Program-made: the position numbers and the translations under genes
Notes under the pieces: model-generated
What the model was told of the DNA's origin: nothing
What the model saw: the letters and a program-made list of their open reading frames with translations, nothing else
The model's database searches: none
Shown: piece by piece, positions 8,398 through 16,163 of the stretch
Position numbering within the stretch: the stretch's first letter is position 1
Layout: every line of letters begins with the position of its first letter
NCBI GenBank assembly: GCA_034437555.1
Contig: DAOTTQ010000046.1
Span: 5,553 to 69,552 of the forward strand
Source: JANWYT01 sp034437555
Lineage (GTDB): Bacteria > Chloroflexota > Anaerolineae > Aggregatilineales > Phototrophicaceae
DNA length: 64,000 nt
Direction of reading: 5' to 3'

Positions 8398-10209
8398 ATG
8401 GGTTTTATCATGGACGGCTTAGATGCCGAAGAATATGACCGCAAATACAGCGACAGTGTACTCGTTCGGAGGATTTTTAGTTACTTTACACAGGAATGGC
8501 GGCGTATTGCGTGGGTCATTACTGTGATTGTGCTAGGGAGTGCCATGGGGACAATCTCTCCGATTGTCATTTCATACGCCATAGACCAACTCCAACTGAA
8601 ACCCACGCAAGAAATGATGGTGAATACCACTTTTCTAGTGACCATCACGGGCGTATTAGGCTGGTTGTTTGGGGCATTGCGCCAATGGTTGCAGTCTGTC
8701 GCCGTAGGAAACATCATTTTGATGCTCCGCGAAGAAGCCTTTGATGCTGTCGTTAAACGTGACCTCTCATTTTATGACCAATACGCTAGTGGCAAAATCG
8801 TTAGCCGCGTTACCAGTGATTCTACTAACTTCGCTAATGTGGTGAACTTAGCAGTAGAGCTACTTTCAATGATTTTGATAGTAGTATTCCTTGTATTTTA
8901 CCTCTTCACTGTCAACGGTTCACTAACGCTCATTTTGTTGGGCATTTCACCCTTTGTGATTGCCGTTGCGCTAGGATTTAGGCGCATTGCACGCCACACC
9001 ATCACGCAATCACGCCGCGTCAATGCCGTTGTCAACAGCCACGTTCAAGAAACAATTAGTGGCATTTCTGTGGCTAAAACGTTTCGCCAAGAAAAAGTCA
9101 TCTACGATGAGTTTGTAGAGGTCAATCAACAAAGCTACCAAATCAATATCCGTACAGGCTACACCTTCTCTAGTATCTTTCCGATATTGGCAACCATCTC
9201 TGGCATTGGTACGGCGTTCCTGGTGTACTTTGGCGGGTTAAATGTGCGTGATGGCATAATTAGTGCAGGCGATTGGTACTTGTTCATTCAGGGCATGGCT
9301 CTGTTTTGGTATCCGCTTACCAGCATCGCCTCATTCTGGAGTCAGTTTCAGCTGGGTTTGGCGGCAGGTGAGCGTATTTTTGCCCTCATTGATGCAGAAC
9401 AGCGCGTTGTACAAATAGATAACAAGCAACTTCCCACCATACAAGGCGACATTCGCTTTAACAACGTCACCTTTGCTTATAACCCCAGCGAAGTAGTGCT
9501 AAAGAACTTTAACCTTCACATCCCTGCCGGGCAAACCATGGCGTTGGTGGGGCATACTGGCTCTGGCAAATCCTCTATTGGTAAGCTGATTGCGCGGTTT
9601 TATGAGTTTCAAGAGGGCATCATTACCATTGATGGTCATGATATTCGCACCTTAGACCTAGAAGCCTATCACCCCCAATTAGGTATTGTTACACAATCAC
9701 CCTTTTTATTTGATGGCACAGTACGCGATAACATCCGTTATGGGCGTGCCAACGCCACAGAAGAAGAAGTTGTACAGGTGGCGCATCAAGTGGGCGAAGG
9801 TGATTGGCTGAAGGTATTGCCACAGGGGCTCGATACACCTGTAGGAGAACGTGGCGCAAGCCTTTCAATGGGGCAACGGCAACTTGTGGCGTTAGCGCGT
9901 GTGTTGCTTCAAAATCCGTCTATCTTCATCTTGGATGAAGCTACCGCCAGCGTTGACCCGCTGACAGAAACTCTTATTCAAGAGGGTTTAGACAAGGTAT
10001 TAGAGAACCGTACCAGTATCGTCATTGCCCATCGCCTTAGCACCATTAGAACAGCAGACCGCATTGTTGTTTTGCGTCAGGGCGAGATTATAGAGCAAGG
10101 CACACATGACGAATTATTAAAACAAAAAGGACACTACGCGGAACTGTATAACACCTACTTCCGCCATCAATCACTAGAGTACATCGAACACTCTAACGAA
10201 TTACTGTAA
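8398..10209 (+). CDS. heterodimeric ABC exporter, catalytic partner subunit
   Basis: 603 residues; ATG 8398 follows GAAGGA, and a second in-frame ATG at 8410 is possible. Six membrane helices (about 35-320) precede a nucleotide-binding domain with Walker A GHTGSGKSS and a complete Walker B plus Glu (IFILDEATA). The signature is altered to LSMGQRQ (Met491 in place of Gly). Altered signature here and altered Walker B in the upstream subunit fall in the same composite ATP site, so the pair should have one hydrolytic and one structural site. It is encoded 22 bases after its partner and followed by a strong terminator. Confidence 0.9.
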   Translation: MGFIMDGLDAEEYDRKYSDSVLVRRIFSYFTQEWRRIAWVITVIVLGSAMGTISPIVISYAIDQLQLKPTQEMMVNTTFLVTITGVLGWLFGALRQWLQSVAVGNIILMLREEAFDAVVKRDLSFYDQYASGKIVSRVTSDSTNFANVVNLAVELLSMILIVVFLVFYLFTVNGSLTLILLGISPFVIAVALGFRRIARHTITQSRRVNAVVNSHVQETISGISVAKTFRQEKVIYDEFVEVNQQSYQINIRTGYTFSSIFPILATISGIGTAFLVYFGGLNVRDGIISAGDWYLFIQGMALFWYPLTSIASFWSQFQLGLAAGERIFALIDAEQRVVQIDNKQLPTIQGDIRFNNVTFAYNPSEVVLKNFNLHIPAGQTMALVGHTGSGKSSIGKLIARFYEFQEGIITIDGHDIRTLDLEAYHPQLGIVTQSPFLFDGTVRDNIRYGRANATEEEVVQVAHQVGEGDWLKVLPQGLDTPVGERGASLSMGQRQLVALARVLLQNPSIFILDEATASVDPLTETLIQEGLDKVLENRTSIVIAHRLSTIRTADRIVVLRQGEIIEQGTHDELLKQKGHYAELYNTYFRHQSLEYIEHSNELL

Positions 10210-10228
10210 GCCAATCACTTAAGCGCAC

Positions 10229-10264
10229 GCGCCTCTTATTCTTAAAAGAGGCGCATTTGTTTAA
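10229..10264 (+). terminator. Rho-independent terminator after the ABC exporter pair
   Basis: GCGCCTCTT (10229-10237) and AAGAGGCGC (10246-10254) form a perfect nine-base stem with an eight-base loop, followed by ATTTGTTTAA. It lies 20 bases after the stop of the second exporter gene. Confidence 0.8.
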
Positions 10265-10328
10265 CGTTGTTCTTAGACATTCAAGGTATCCTCAAAGACA
10301 ATCGTTTGAAAAACAAAGGGTTTAGAAC

Positions 10329-10691
10329 ATGGACAAAGTCAATATTGCCGACAAAATGAGCCTATTCACAAAGCATTGGAGTCCTAAAGTTGTTGCAGAA
10401 CTTAATGGACAAGAAGTAAAACTCGTTAAGTTTCAAGGAGAGTTCGTTTGGCATCACCATGATAACGCTGACGAGATGTTCTTGGTAATTAGCGGGCGTT
10501 TTAGAATGGATTTTAGGGACAAAGAAGTATGGCTTGAAGAAGGTGAATTTATTGTTGTGCCAAAGGGTGTAGAGCATCGCCCTTATGCCGATGAAGAAGT
10601 TCAAGTGATGTTATTCGAGCCAACCGATACCCTCAACACAGGTAACCTGCAAGATGATGCAAAGACTGTCATCGCCCCCGAAAAGCTATAG
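10329..10691 (+). CDS. small cupin-domain protein
   Basis: 120 residues forming a single cupin barrel. Motif 1 is EFVWHHHDNADEMFLVISGRF, with three consecutive His and a Glu that normally bind a metal. Motif 2 is WLEEGEFIVVPKGVEHRPYA, with the last metal His. The layout resembles the small mannose-6-phosphate-isomerase-like cupins, many of uncharacterised function. It stands alone between the exporter terminator and otsB, on the same strand as otsB and 64 bases before it. A role in sugar metabolism is possible from position only. Confidence 0.8.
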   Translation: MDKVNIADKMSLFTKHWSPKVVAELNGQEVKLVKFQGEFVWHHHDNADEMFLVISGRFRMDFRDKEVWLEEGEFIVVPKGVEHRPYADEEVQVMLFEPTDTLNTGNLQDDAKTVIAPEKL

Positions 10692-10755
10692 AGTATGTAC
10701 TCTCACATATCGGCGCAACACGTTCAAATTTTAGTAAAACGAAAGGTATTTGCTT

Positions 10756-11601
10756 GTGACCACACTACCCCACTGGCGTGATTTGTGCGGTAACACCCTA
10801 CAAGATTGGCTCTCTAATGAACGTATTGGCATTATCACTGATATGGACGGCACAATTAGCCCCATTGTTCCGCACCCCACCCAAGCCTATCCCACACCAC
10901 AAAATCGGCGTTTGCTAGAGGCTCTTAACGAACGGTTTGCTTTGGTCGCTGTCGTCAGTGGGCGTTCTGCCGAAGATGTGCGCCAGCGTGTAGGTCTACC
11001 GCAATTGGTCTATGTGGGCAATCATGGTATAGAACGCTGGCACAATGATGGTAACGGTGGGTATGTGGAAGTCGCGCCAGCCGTGAACCCCTATCTTACA
11101 CACCTTCAACAGATTAAAACCGCCATTGAAGCCATTGCGCCCTCAGGCGTTTGGGTAGAAGACAAGCGCGTCACGCTTTCTATACACTATCGCGCCCACC
11201 CTAACCCACTACAATTCCGCGAAGAATTTTTGCCACAAATGATGACCCTTACACAAACATATCATTTAAGCCTGTTTGAGGGGCGCAATATTTTTGAAGT
11301 ACGTCCGCCTGTTAACGTAGACAAAGGTACAATTTTTGCACAGTTAATAGAAGAGTACGCGCTCTCAGCTGCCATTTACTTGGGCGATGACGTTACAGAT
11401 GCCGACGCGCTACAAATGGCAAAAACCTTAAACCACCAAAAGCGTTGTCACGCATTAGGCGTAGCGGTTTTGGCTAAAGATGGCAATACCCCTCAAGCCG
11501 TGTTGTCATCTGCTGATATGATTGCCTCTAGTGTAGATGATGTAGGTGATTTATTGGCATGGCTATTAAGTGCATCTTCTACCTGGCGCTCAAACCACTG
11601 A
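10756..11601 (+). CDS. otsB: trehalose-6-phosphate phosphatase
   Basis: About 281 residues from GTG 10756, which is nine bases after GAAAGG; a TTG at 10750 would be too close to it. HAD superfamily: motif I is ITDMDGTISPI (nucleophile and acid Asp), followed by VVSGRSAEDVR, VGNHGIE and a C-terminal YLGDDVTDADAL acidic motif, the standard OtsB set. The enzyme removes phosphate from trehalose-6-phosphate to release trehalose in the cytoplasm. Its partner otsA is encoded convergently, and the two 3' ends overlap by 109 bases, so the C-terminal region here (TPQAVLSSADMIASSVDDVG) is antisense to the otsA tail. Confidence 0.92.
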   Translation: MTTLPHWRDLCGNTLQDWLSNERIGIITDMDGTISPIVPHPTQAYPTPQNRRLLEALNERFALVAVVSGRSAEDVRQRVGLPQLVYVGNHGIERWHNDGNGGYVEVAPAVNPYLTHLQQIKTAIEAIAPSGVWVEDKRVTLSIHYRAHPNPLQFREEFLPQMMTLTQTYHLSLFEGRNIFEVRPPVNVDKGTIFAQLIEEYALSAAIYLGDDVTDADALQMAKTLNHQKRCHALGVAVLAKDGNTPQAVLSSADMIASSVDDVGDLLAWLLSASSTWRSNH

Positions 11602-13037
11602 TGAACATTTGAATTTTGCACGATAGCTCGCAACGCTTCTGCGCGTCGTTTTCGCTCATCCTCTGGCATCGTTAGCGCGTCATGAAGCGCGTTAGCGGTG
11701 CTATACACATCAAACGGTGAAACAATTAGGGCGTATTCGCCCAATTCGTAAAACGCGCCAGCATGTTCACTTAATACAAGCACACCATCTCGCTGATTAA
11801 CAAGTACCCCCTCTTTTGCCACCAAGTTCATGCCATCTGCCAATGGGTTGACCAATAACACATTATAAAGTTGCATGGCGGCAAGAGCGCGATGATAATT
11901 CTCACCCACAATAACACGCACAGGCTCCCAAAATTCACTGCTAAATTGCGCATTAATCATGCCAGCTTCTGCCATAATATCCCGCAAATAGGTTTGATAC
12001 TCGTCTACTTCCATTCGTGATGGCACAAGTAACGCGAGCTTTTGTACCTTACCAATGTGTTCGGGATGTGCTTCTAGCATTGCTTTGTAGGCTTGTAGCC
12101 CACGCAAAATATTCTTGCTAGGCTCTACTCGGTCAACCCGCAAAATCAGTTTGCGGTCACCAATTTGGCTTAACATTTGCCCTTTGTAGAGATGTGCCAA
12201 AGGTTCATGGATCAGTTGCTCAATGGCATCGCTATCAATACTAATGGGGTAATTGGTCGCGTGTACTTTGCGTTCTTGATACACAATACTATCGCGTGCG
12301 CCATAGGTGTGTGCGTCCTCTAAATAAAAACGCGCTGTTTGCACAAAATTAAAAGCATCGCGTTTGGTCTGAAATCCGATACGGTCACTGTAGAGCATAC
12401 CGCTTAAAATAGCCTCTCGCATCTCACGGGGTAAAATGCGCCACCCATCAATACCGGGCCAAGGGATATGAACAAAGGGTTGAATTTGTACGCCATAGCC
12501 CACGCGCTCACGAAGGAATTTAGGAAACAAATACAGATGATAATCTTGTGGAAAAACAATGATGGGGCGTTCATTTTTCTTAAGTTCATCTGCAATACAC
12601 TCGGCAACAGCATCCGCAAACAACTCGTTCATGGGTGTGTAGCCTTCGTTCCAAGCCTTCCATGTGTTCACGTCAATCACAGGTGAGCGCGTCATGTCCC
12701 ACATACTGTGCTGGATAAACCACAAAAGAGGGTTTGCAATGGTGCTGTAGTATTGGTTGTAAGTGTCTTCATCGGCAATAACCAAGCGCATTTTAATGCC
12801 GTCAACCAATGGGGTAGTTTCGGTTTGTGCCTGTGACCAGGCTTTGTCTGATTCGCTAAGCGCTGTGGCAATCCACAATACATCCATTTTTTGTGCCAAA
12901 CTCATGAGGGCAGTGACTAATCCCCCCGTACCACGCTTGCTCTTAAATGTACCATCGGGCATGGTTTCAAATTGAAAGGGGCCCCTGTTAGAGACAATAA
13001 CAATTAAGGGGGAAAGCTTAGAATTTTCTGATGACAT
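11493..13037 (-). CDS. otsA: alpha,alpha-trehalose-phosphate synthase (UDP/GDP/ADP-glucose dependent)
   Basis: 514 residues, GT20 family. N-terminal NRGPFQFE and GTGGLVTALMSL (sugar-phosphate loop), WIATALSES, WFIQHSMWDM, the central VFPQDYHLYLFPKFLR (which replaces the usual W-V-H-D-Y-H-L motif), VQIQPFVHIPWP, ILRVDRVEPSKNILRGLQAY, and the nucleotide-sugar site NPLADGMNLVAKEG. It condenses an activated glucose donor with glucose-6-phosphate to trehalose-6-phosphate; otsB finishes the synthesis. It is encoded convergently to otsB with overlapping 3' ends, so the two genes have separate promoters. The region upstream of its start is shared with the divergent sugar-uptake operon starting at 13371. 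Confidence 0.92.
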   Translation of the reverse strand: MSSENSKLSPLIVIVSNRGPFQFETMPDGTFKSKRGTGGLVTALMSLAQKMDVLWIATALSESDKAWSQAQTETTPLVDGIKMRLVIADEDTYNQYYSTIANPLLWFIQHSMWDMTRSPVIDVNTWKAWNEGYTPMNELFADAVAECIADELKKNERPIIVFPQDYHLYLFPKFLRERVGYGVQIQPFVHIPWPGIDGWRILPREMREAILSGMLYSDRIGFQTKRDAFNFVQTARFYLEDAHTYGARDSIVYQERKVHATNYPISIDSDAIEQLIHEPLAHLYKGQMLSQIGDRKLILRVDRVEPSKNILRGLQAYKAMLEAHPEHIGKVQKLALLVPSRMEVDEYQTYLRDIMAEAGMINAQFSSEFWEPVRVIVGENYHRALAAMQLYNVLLVNPLADGMNLVAKEGVLVNQRDGVLVLSEHAGAFYELGEYALIVSPFDVYSTANALHDALTMPEDERKRRAEALRAIVQNSNVHQWFERQVEDALNSHANKSPTSSTLEAIISADDNTA

Positions 13038-13260
13038 AAGGCATTCTCTTTAGATAATTGTCGTTTATCTAAGTATACCTCATTACTATGTGACGATAGC
13101 GCGATAATAGGCGTTAGTACCACCGTGGTACTTTTACACCCTATACCAAACCTTAAGAATGCAACTGTTGATATAAACTTCTTTTGCCTCATGCTTTTTG
13201 GACAATCCTCACTCTAAAATAAAGCCAAATTCAAATGTTGCTTGCACGCACAACAGTTAC
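13038..13260. other. intergenic region between otsA and the sugar-uptake operon
   Basis: No gene is seen. The right half leads into the promoter at 13261. The left half must contain the otsA promoter and ribosome site (AGAGAAT just before the start), but no clear -35/-10 pair was identified for otsA. Confidence 0.4.
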
Positions 13261-13289
13261 TTGACAAAAATTGTAATTTTGAATAGAAT
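13261..13289 (+). promoter_or_regulatory. sigma70-like promoter of the disaccharide-uptake operon
   Basis: A perfect -35 TTGACA (13261-13266) and a near-perfect -10 TAGAAT (13284-13289) are 17 bases apart. Transcription would start near 13296, inside the first LacI-type operator. Confidence 0.8.
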
Positions 13290-13291
13290 AA

Positions 13292-13318
13292 GTAAAACGA
13301 TTTAGTAAAACGATTTAC
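13292..13318 (+). promoter_or_regulatory. tandem LacI-family operators over the transcription start
   Basis: Two nearly identical 14-base sites sit back to back: GTAAAACGATTTAG (13292-13305) and GTAAAACGATTTAC (13305-13318). The second is a palindrome around a central CG apart from one base pair, the usual form of LacI/GalR operators. They start right after the -10 box, so a bound repressor would block initiation. The LacI-family gene at 17736 in the same operon is the obvious candidate, giving autoregulated, substrate-inducible expression. Confidence 0.72.
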
Positions 13319-13370
13319 TTGCGTATCTTACTAAACCGTAAAAAGTTAAATTATGAAAAGGACTTAGAAA

Positions 13371-14663
13371 ATGAAATCCTCACGCTATTGGCTAATGATT
13401 TTAGTTATTGTTTTTGGACTTGTTGGGGGCGTATTTGCCCAAGAAGACCCTGAAGAACAAGCACGCGAAGCAGCGCGCCTTGCTGCCGAAAGCACTTCTG
13501 ACCTTGTGTTAGCTGGTTGGTCATCTAGCGCAGAAGAAGATGCAACTCTACAAGCCCTTCTTACACAATTCACGGAAGAAACAGGCATCACGGTCGATTT
13601 CATCCCCTCCCCTAACCATCCCTTGACCATGCAAACATCGTTTGCTTCGGGTCAATACGCCAACGTTTTCTATGTTGATAGCTCCATTTTGCCCGATTGG
13701 GTCAACGCAGGTGTTATTGACGTAGGCGAAGGCAAAATTGCCGATGTTGAGGGCTTGTACCCCAATTTGCTAGAAGTCTTTACCGTGGATGGCATCCTCT
13801 ATTGCCCACCAAAAGACTTTTCTACCCTCGCGCTAGAATACAACAAGGATTTGTTTGATGCCGCGAATGTCGCTTATCCTACTGCCGAGTGGACATGGGA
13901 AGACCTTCGTACCGCAGCTGAAGCCCTTAATGACCCCGAAAATGGCATTCTTGGCATCGTTATGCCCGTAGAATTAGCACGTTGGTTGCCCTTCATCTAT
14001 CAAGGCGGCGGCACAGTCCTTGCAGATGACGGCACTTTTGGGCTAGATAGCGCAGAATCCCGCGAAGCCTTAGAATTCTTCATTCAGTTACATGCCGACG
14101 GTATCGCCAGCACCCCCGACCAAGTAGACAGTGGTTGGAGTGGTGAAGCCTTTGGTAAGGGACGCGCTGCCATGACAATGGAAGGCAACTGGGTGATTAA
14201 TTTCTTGCTCCAAAATTACCCCGAATTAAACTGGGGTGTAGCTCCCCTTCCTGCCGGTCCCGCTGGTCAAGCAACCATGGCGTTTACCGTGTGCTACGGT
14301 GTGGGCGCAACCAACGATAACCTAGACGCAAGCTGGCAATTAGTGAATTTCTTGACAGGCGCACAAGGACAAATTAGCACCGCAGAAGTGAGCTTTGGGC
14401 CCATGCCTTCTAACTCTGCTGCCGCAGAAGCCTATGTAGAAACATGGGAACCACGCACCGAAGGTCTTGGTTTCGACCCCGCCGACGTGCAAGTCTTCAT
14501 TGACGCTGCCGACTATAGCTATCGTTGGCAATTCCCTGTCGGCTTTAATGTGGTAGGCGATACATTTAACGCCAGCCTACAACGCGCCGTAAAGGGTGAT
14601 GCCACCCTAGATGATGTTATCTTTGAAACACAACTTGCTTTTGAAGATTGGTCTAGCCGTTAG
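13371..14663 (+). CDS. sugar ABC transporter substrate-binding protein
   Basis: 430 residues starting at ATG 13371 after AAAAGGA. A signal peptide (MKSSRYWLMILVIVFGLVGG, cleavage near VFAQ) is followed by an acidic linker. The mature part is an extracellular solute-binding protein family 1 fold, with DLVLAGWSSSAEEDATLQAL, the hinge segment YCPPKDFSTLALEYNKDLFD and GRAAMTMEGNWVINFL. No lipobox Cys is seen, so surface attachment is uncertain. As the first gene of an operon with two MalF/MalG-type permeases and a GH65 phosphorylase, it should capture a glucose disaccharide such as maltose, trehalose, kojibiose or nigerose. No ATPase is encoded here; a shared MsmK/MalK-like one is presumably elsewhere. 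Confidence 0.88.
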   Translation: MKSSRYWLMILVIVFGLVGGVFAQEDPEEQAREAARLAAESTSDLVLAGWSSSAEEDATLQALLTQFTEETGITVDFIPSPNHPLTMQTSFASGQYANVFYVDSSILPDWVNAGVIDVGEGKIADVEGLYPNLLEVFTVDGILYCPPKDFSTLALEYNKDLFDAANVAYPTAEWTWEDLRTAAEALNDPENGILGIVMPVELARWLPFIYQGGGTVLADDGTFGLDSAESREALEFFIQLHADGIASTPDQVDSGWSGEAFGKGRAAMTMEGNWVINFLLQNYPELNWGVAPLPAGPAGQATMAFTVCYGVGATNDNLDASWQLVNFLTGAQGQISTAEVSFGPMPSNSAAAEAYVETWEPRTEGLGFDPADVQVFIDAADYSYRWQFPVGFNVVGDTFNASLQRAVKGDATLDDVIFETQLAFEDWSSR

Positions 14664-14672
14664 TTTTACTCT

Positions 14673-14704
14673 AAAACAGGGGGCGAGCCTTCGCCTCCTG
14701 TTTT
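14673..14704 (+). terminator. intra-operon terminator or mRNA-stabilising hairpin
   Basis: AAAACAGGGGGCGA (14673-14686) pairs with TCGCCTCCTGTTTT (14691-14704): a 14-base stem with one G-T pair and a four-base loop, ending in TTTT. It lies between the binding-protein gene and the permeases. Partial termination or protection of the upstream message would give the excess of binding protein over permease common in such operons. Confidence 0.7.
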
Positions 14705-14775
14705 GGCTTATGATGCTTCACAATAAGATAAACTAAAAGCATCATCTTTTTTACAAAATTATGGGAGCTATGGCG

Positions 14776-16152
14776 ATGACCAACTCACCTGTACTTAGTT
14801 CTATTCCGCACAAAAGCGAAGCCAGCTTCTTTAGACGTTTAGTAAACACAGAACAATTCGCTGCTTACATGTTTGTTGCACCCGCATTCGTCATCTTTCT
14901 ACTCTTTTTGCTCTTACCCATTGTCGCCACCGTTGCCATCAGCCTTACCAATTGGAATGGAATTAGCCCACTTTCGCAAACAGCAAAAGGCGCAAGCGGT
15001 CAAATTATCTTTACAAACCAAGCAAACGAAGAAATTCTTATTCCAAAAGGCACAGAGCTAAAGTCCCCGATTAAAGACGGTGTGATTTACGTCACAATTG
15101 AAGATGTGATTATTCCTGCTGGAAGTGGGTCTACACAACAGGGTGCCGTCCAAGCATCCAACAATTCGCTAGGGCGAGAGACCAATATTCGTGCCAATGC
15201 CGTCACACTTTTACCCGATGCCCTCTTAGAAAGAGTAAGCGTTACCAATCCCTTGCCTATTTCTGGAGGTGTAGATAACGCCTATGAATGGGTAGGCACG
15301 ACGAACTATCAACGCCTGCTTACAGAAGAGGGGTTAACGCAACGCGACTTTTTTCTTTCTGTAAAGAACACAGTATACTTCGTACTAGGGGTTGTTCCCA
15401 CACAAACAATTCTCGCGCTTGTTTTGGCTGTCATCCTAAACCAACGTTGGCTAAAAGCAAAAGGCTTCTTTAGAACAGCCTTTTACTTCCCTTCCATCAC
15501 TTCTAGCGTGGTTATTTCGCTGGTGTTTATGTGGATGTTTACACGCGGTGGGCTAGTAAATACCATCTTAGGTGGCATATTCACGGATTACCAATCGGTG
15601 ACATGGCTTAATGATGCTAACGGCGTGCTACACAATCTCTTTGGCGTTTTTGGCATTAATCGAGCGACAGCGGGCGAGTTTTGGCAAACCCGAATGGCAG
15701 GCATCACGCTTTGGGATTGGATCAGTGGGCCCAGTGTCACCATGTTTACCATCATGATTTTGAACACATGGACAACTATCGGTACAATGATGGTTATTTA
15801 CCTTGCGGCTCTACAAAGTATCCCATCATCCGTCTATGAAGCAGCTTCTATTGATGGCGCATCAATGTGGCAAACCTTTAGAAGAATCACTGTTCCTCTG
15901 TTGGGTCCCACAACCTTCTTCGTGGTAACAATTGGTTTAATCGGCACATTTCAGGTTTTCGACCAAATCTTTGTAATCTCTTCAGGAGGTCCCGCCAAAA
16001 CCACACTGACGATTGCTTATGGAGTCTATGAAAGCGGCTTCCGTAACTCACAAATGGGGTTAGCTGCCGCCAGCGCACTGGTGCTGTTTGTCATTATTTT
16101 CTTGTTTACGCTACTACAACGCTCATTCATTCGTGACCAAGACGAGACTTAG
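14776..16152 (+). CDS. MalF-type sugar ABC permease with an inserted beta-domain
   Basis: About 458 residues. ATG 14776 is chosen because GGGAG (14763-14767) lies eight bases upstream; in-frame ATGs at 14761 and 14770 are at or too near that site. The first helix (about 32-57) ends in SLTNWNGIS. In ordinary permeases this is soon followed by the WVGTTNYQRLL segment; here about 100 extra residues intervene (DNA 14974-15279). The insert has SGQIIFTNQANEEILIPKGT, EDVIIPAGS and VTNPLPISGGVDN, a pattern like the beta-domain of baseplate-J-like proteins. The remaining five helices and the EAASIDGASMWQTFRRITVP coupling loop are normal. The partner permease starts 11 bases downstream. Confidence 0.88.
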   Translation: MTNSPVLSSIPHKSEASFFRRLVNTEQFAAYMFVAPAFVIFLLFLLLPIVATVAISLTNWNGISPLSQTAKGASGQIIFTNQANEEILIPKGTELKSPIKDGVIYVTIEDVIIPAGSGSTQQGAVQASNNSLGRETNIRANAVTLLPDALLERVSVTNPLPISGGVDNAYEWVGTTNYQRLLTEEGLTQRDFFLSVKNTVYFVLGVVPTQTILALVLAVILNQRWLKAKGFFRTAFYFPSITSSVVISLVFMWMFTRGGLVNTILGGIFTDYQSVTWLNDANGVLHNLFGVFGINRATAGEFWQTRMAGITLWDWISGPSVTMFTIMILNTWTTIGTMMVIYLAALQSIPSSVYEAASIDGASMWQTFRRITVPLLGPTTFFVVTIGLIGTFQVFDQIFVISSGGPAKTTLTIAYGVYESGFRNSQMGLAAASALVLFVIIFLFTLLQRSFIRDQDET

Positions 16153-16163
16153 GAGGCAATGAC

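Noticed and set aside
14974..15279. Insertion in the MalF-type permease as a frameshift or assembly artefact
   Set aside because: The segment is in frame, has coherent beta-domain motifs and is flanked by correct permease sequence on both sides.
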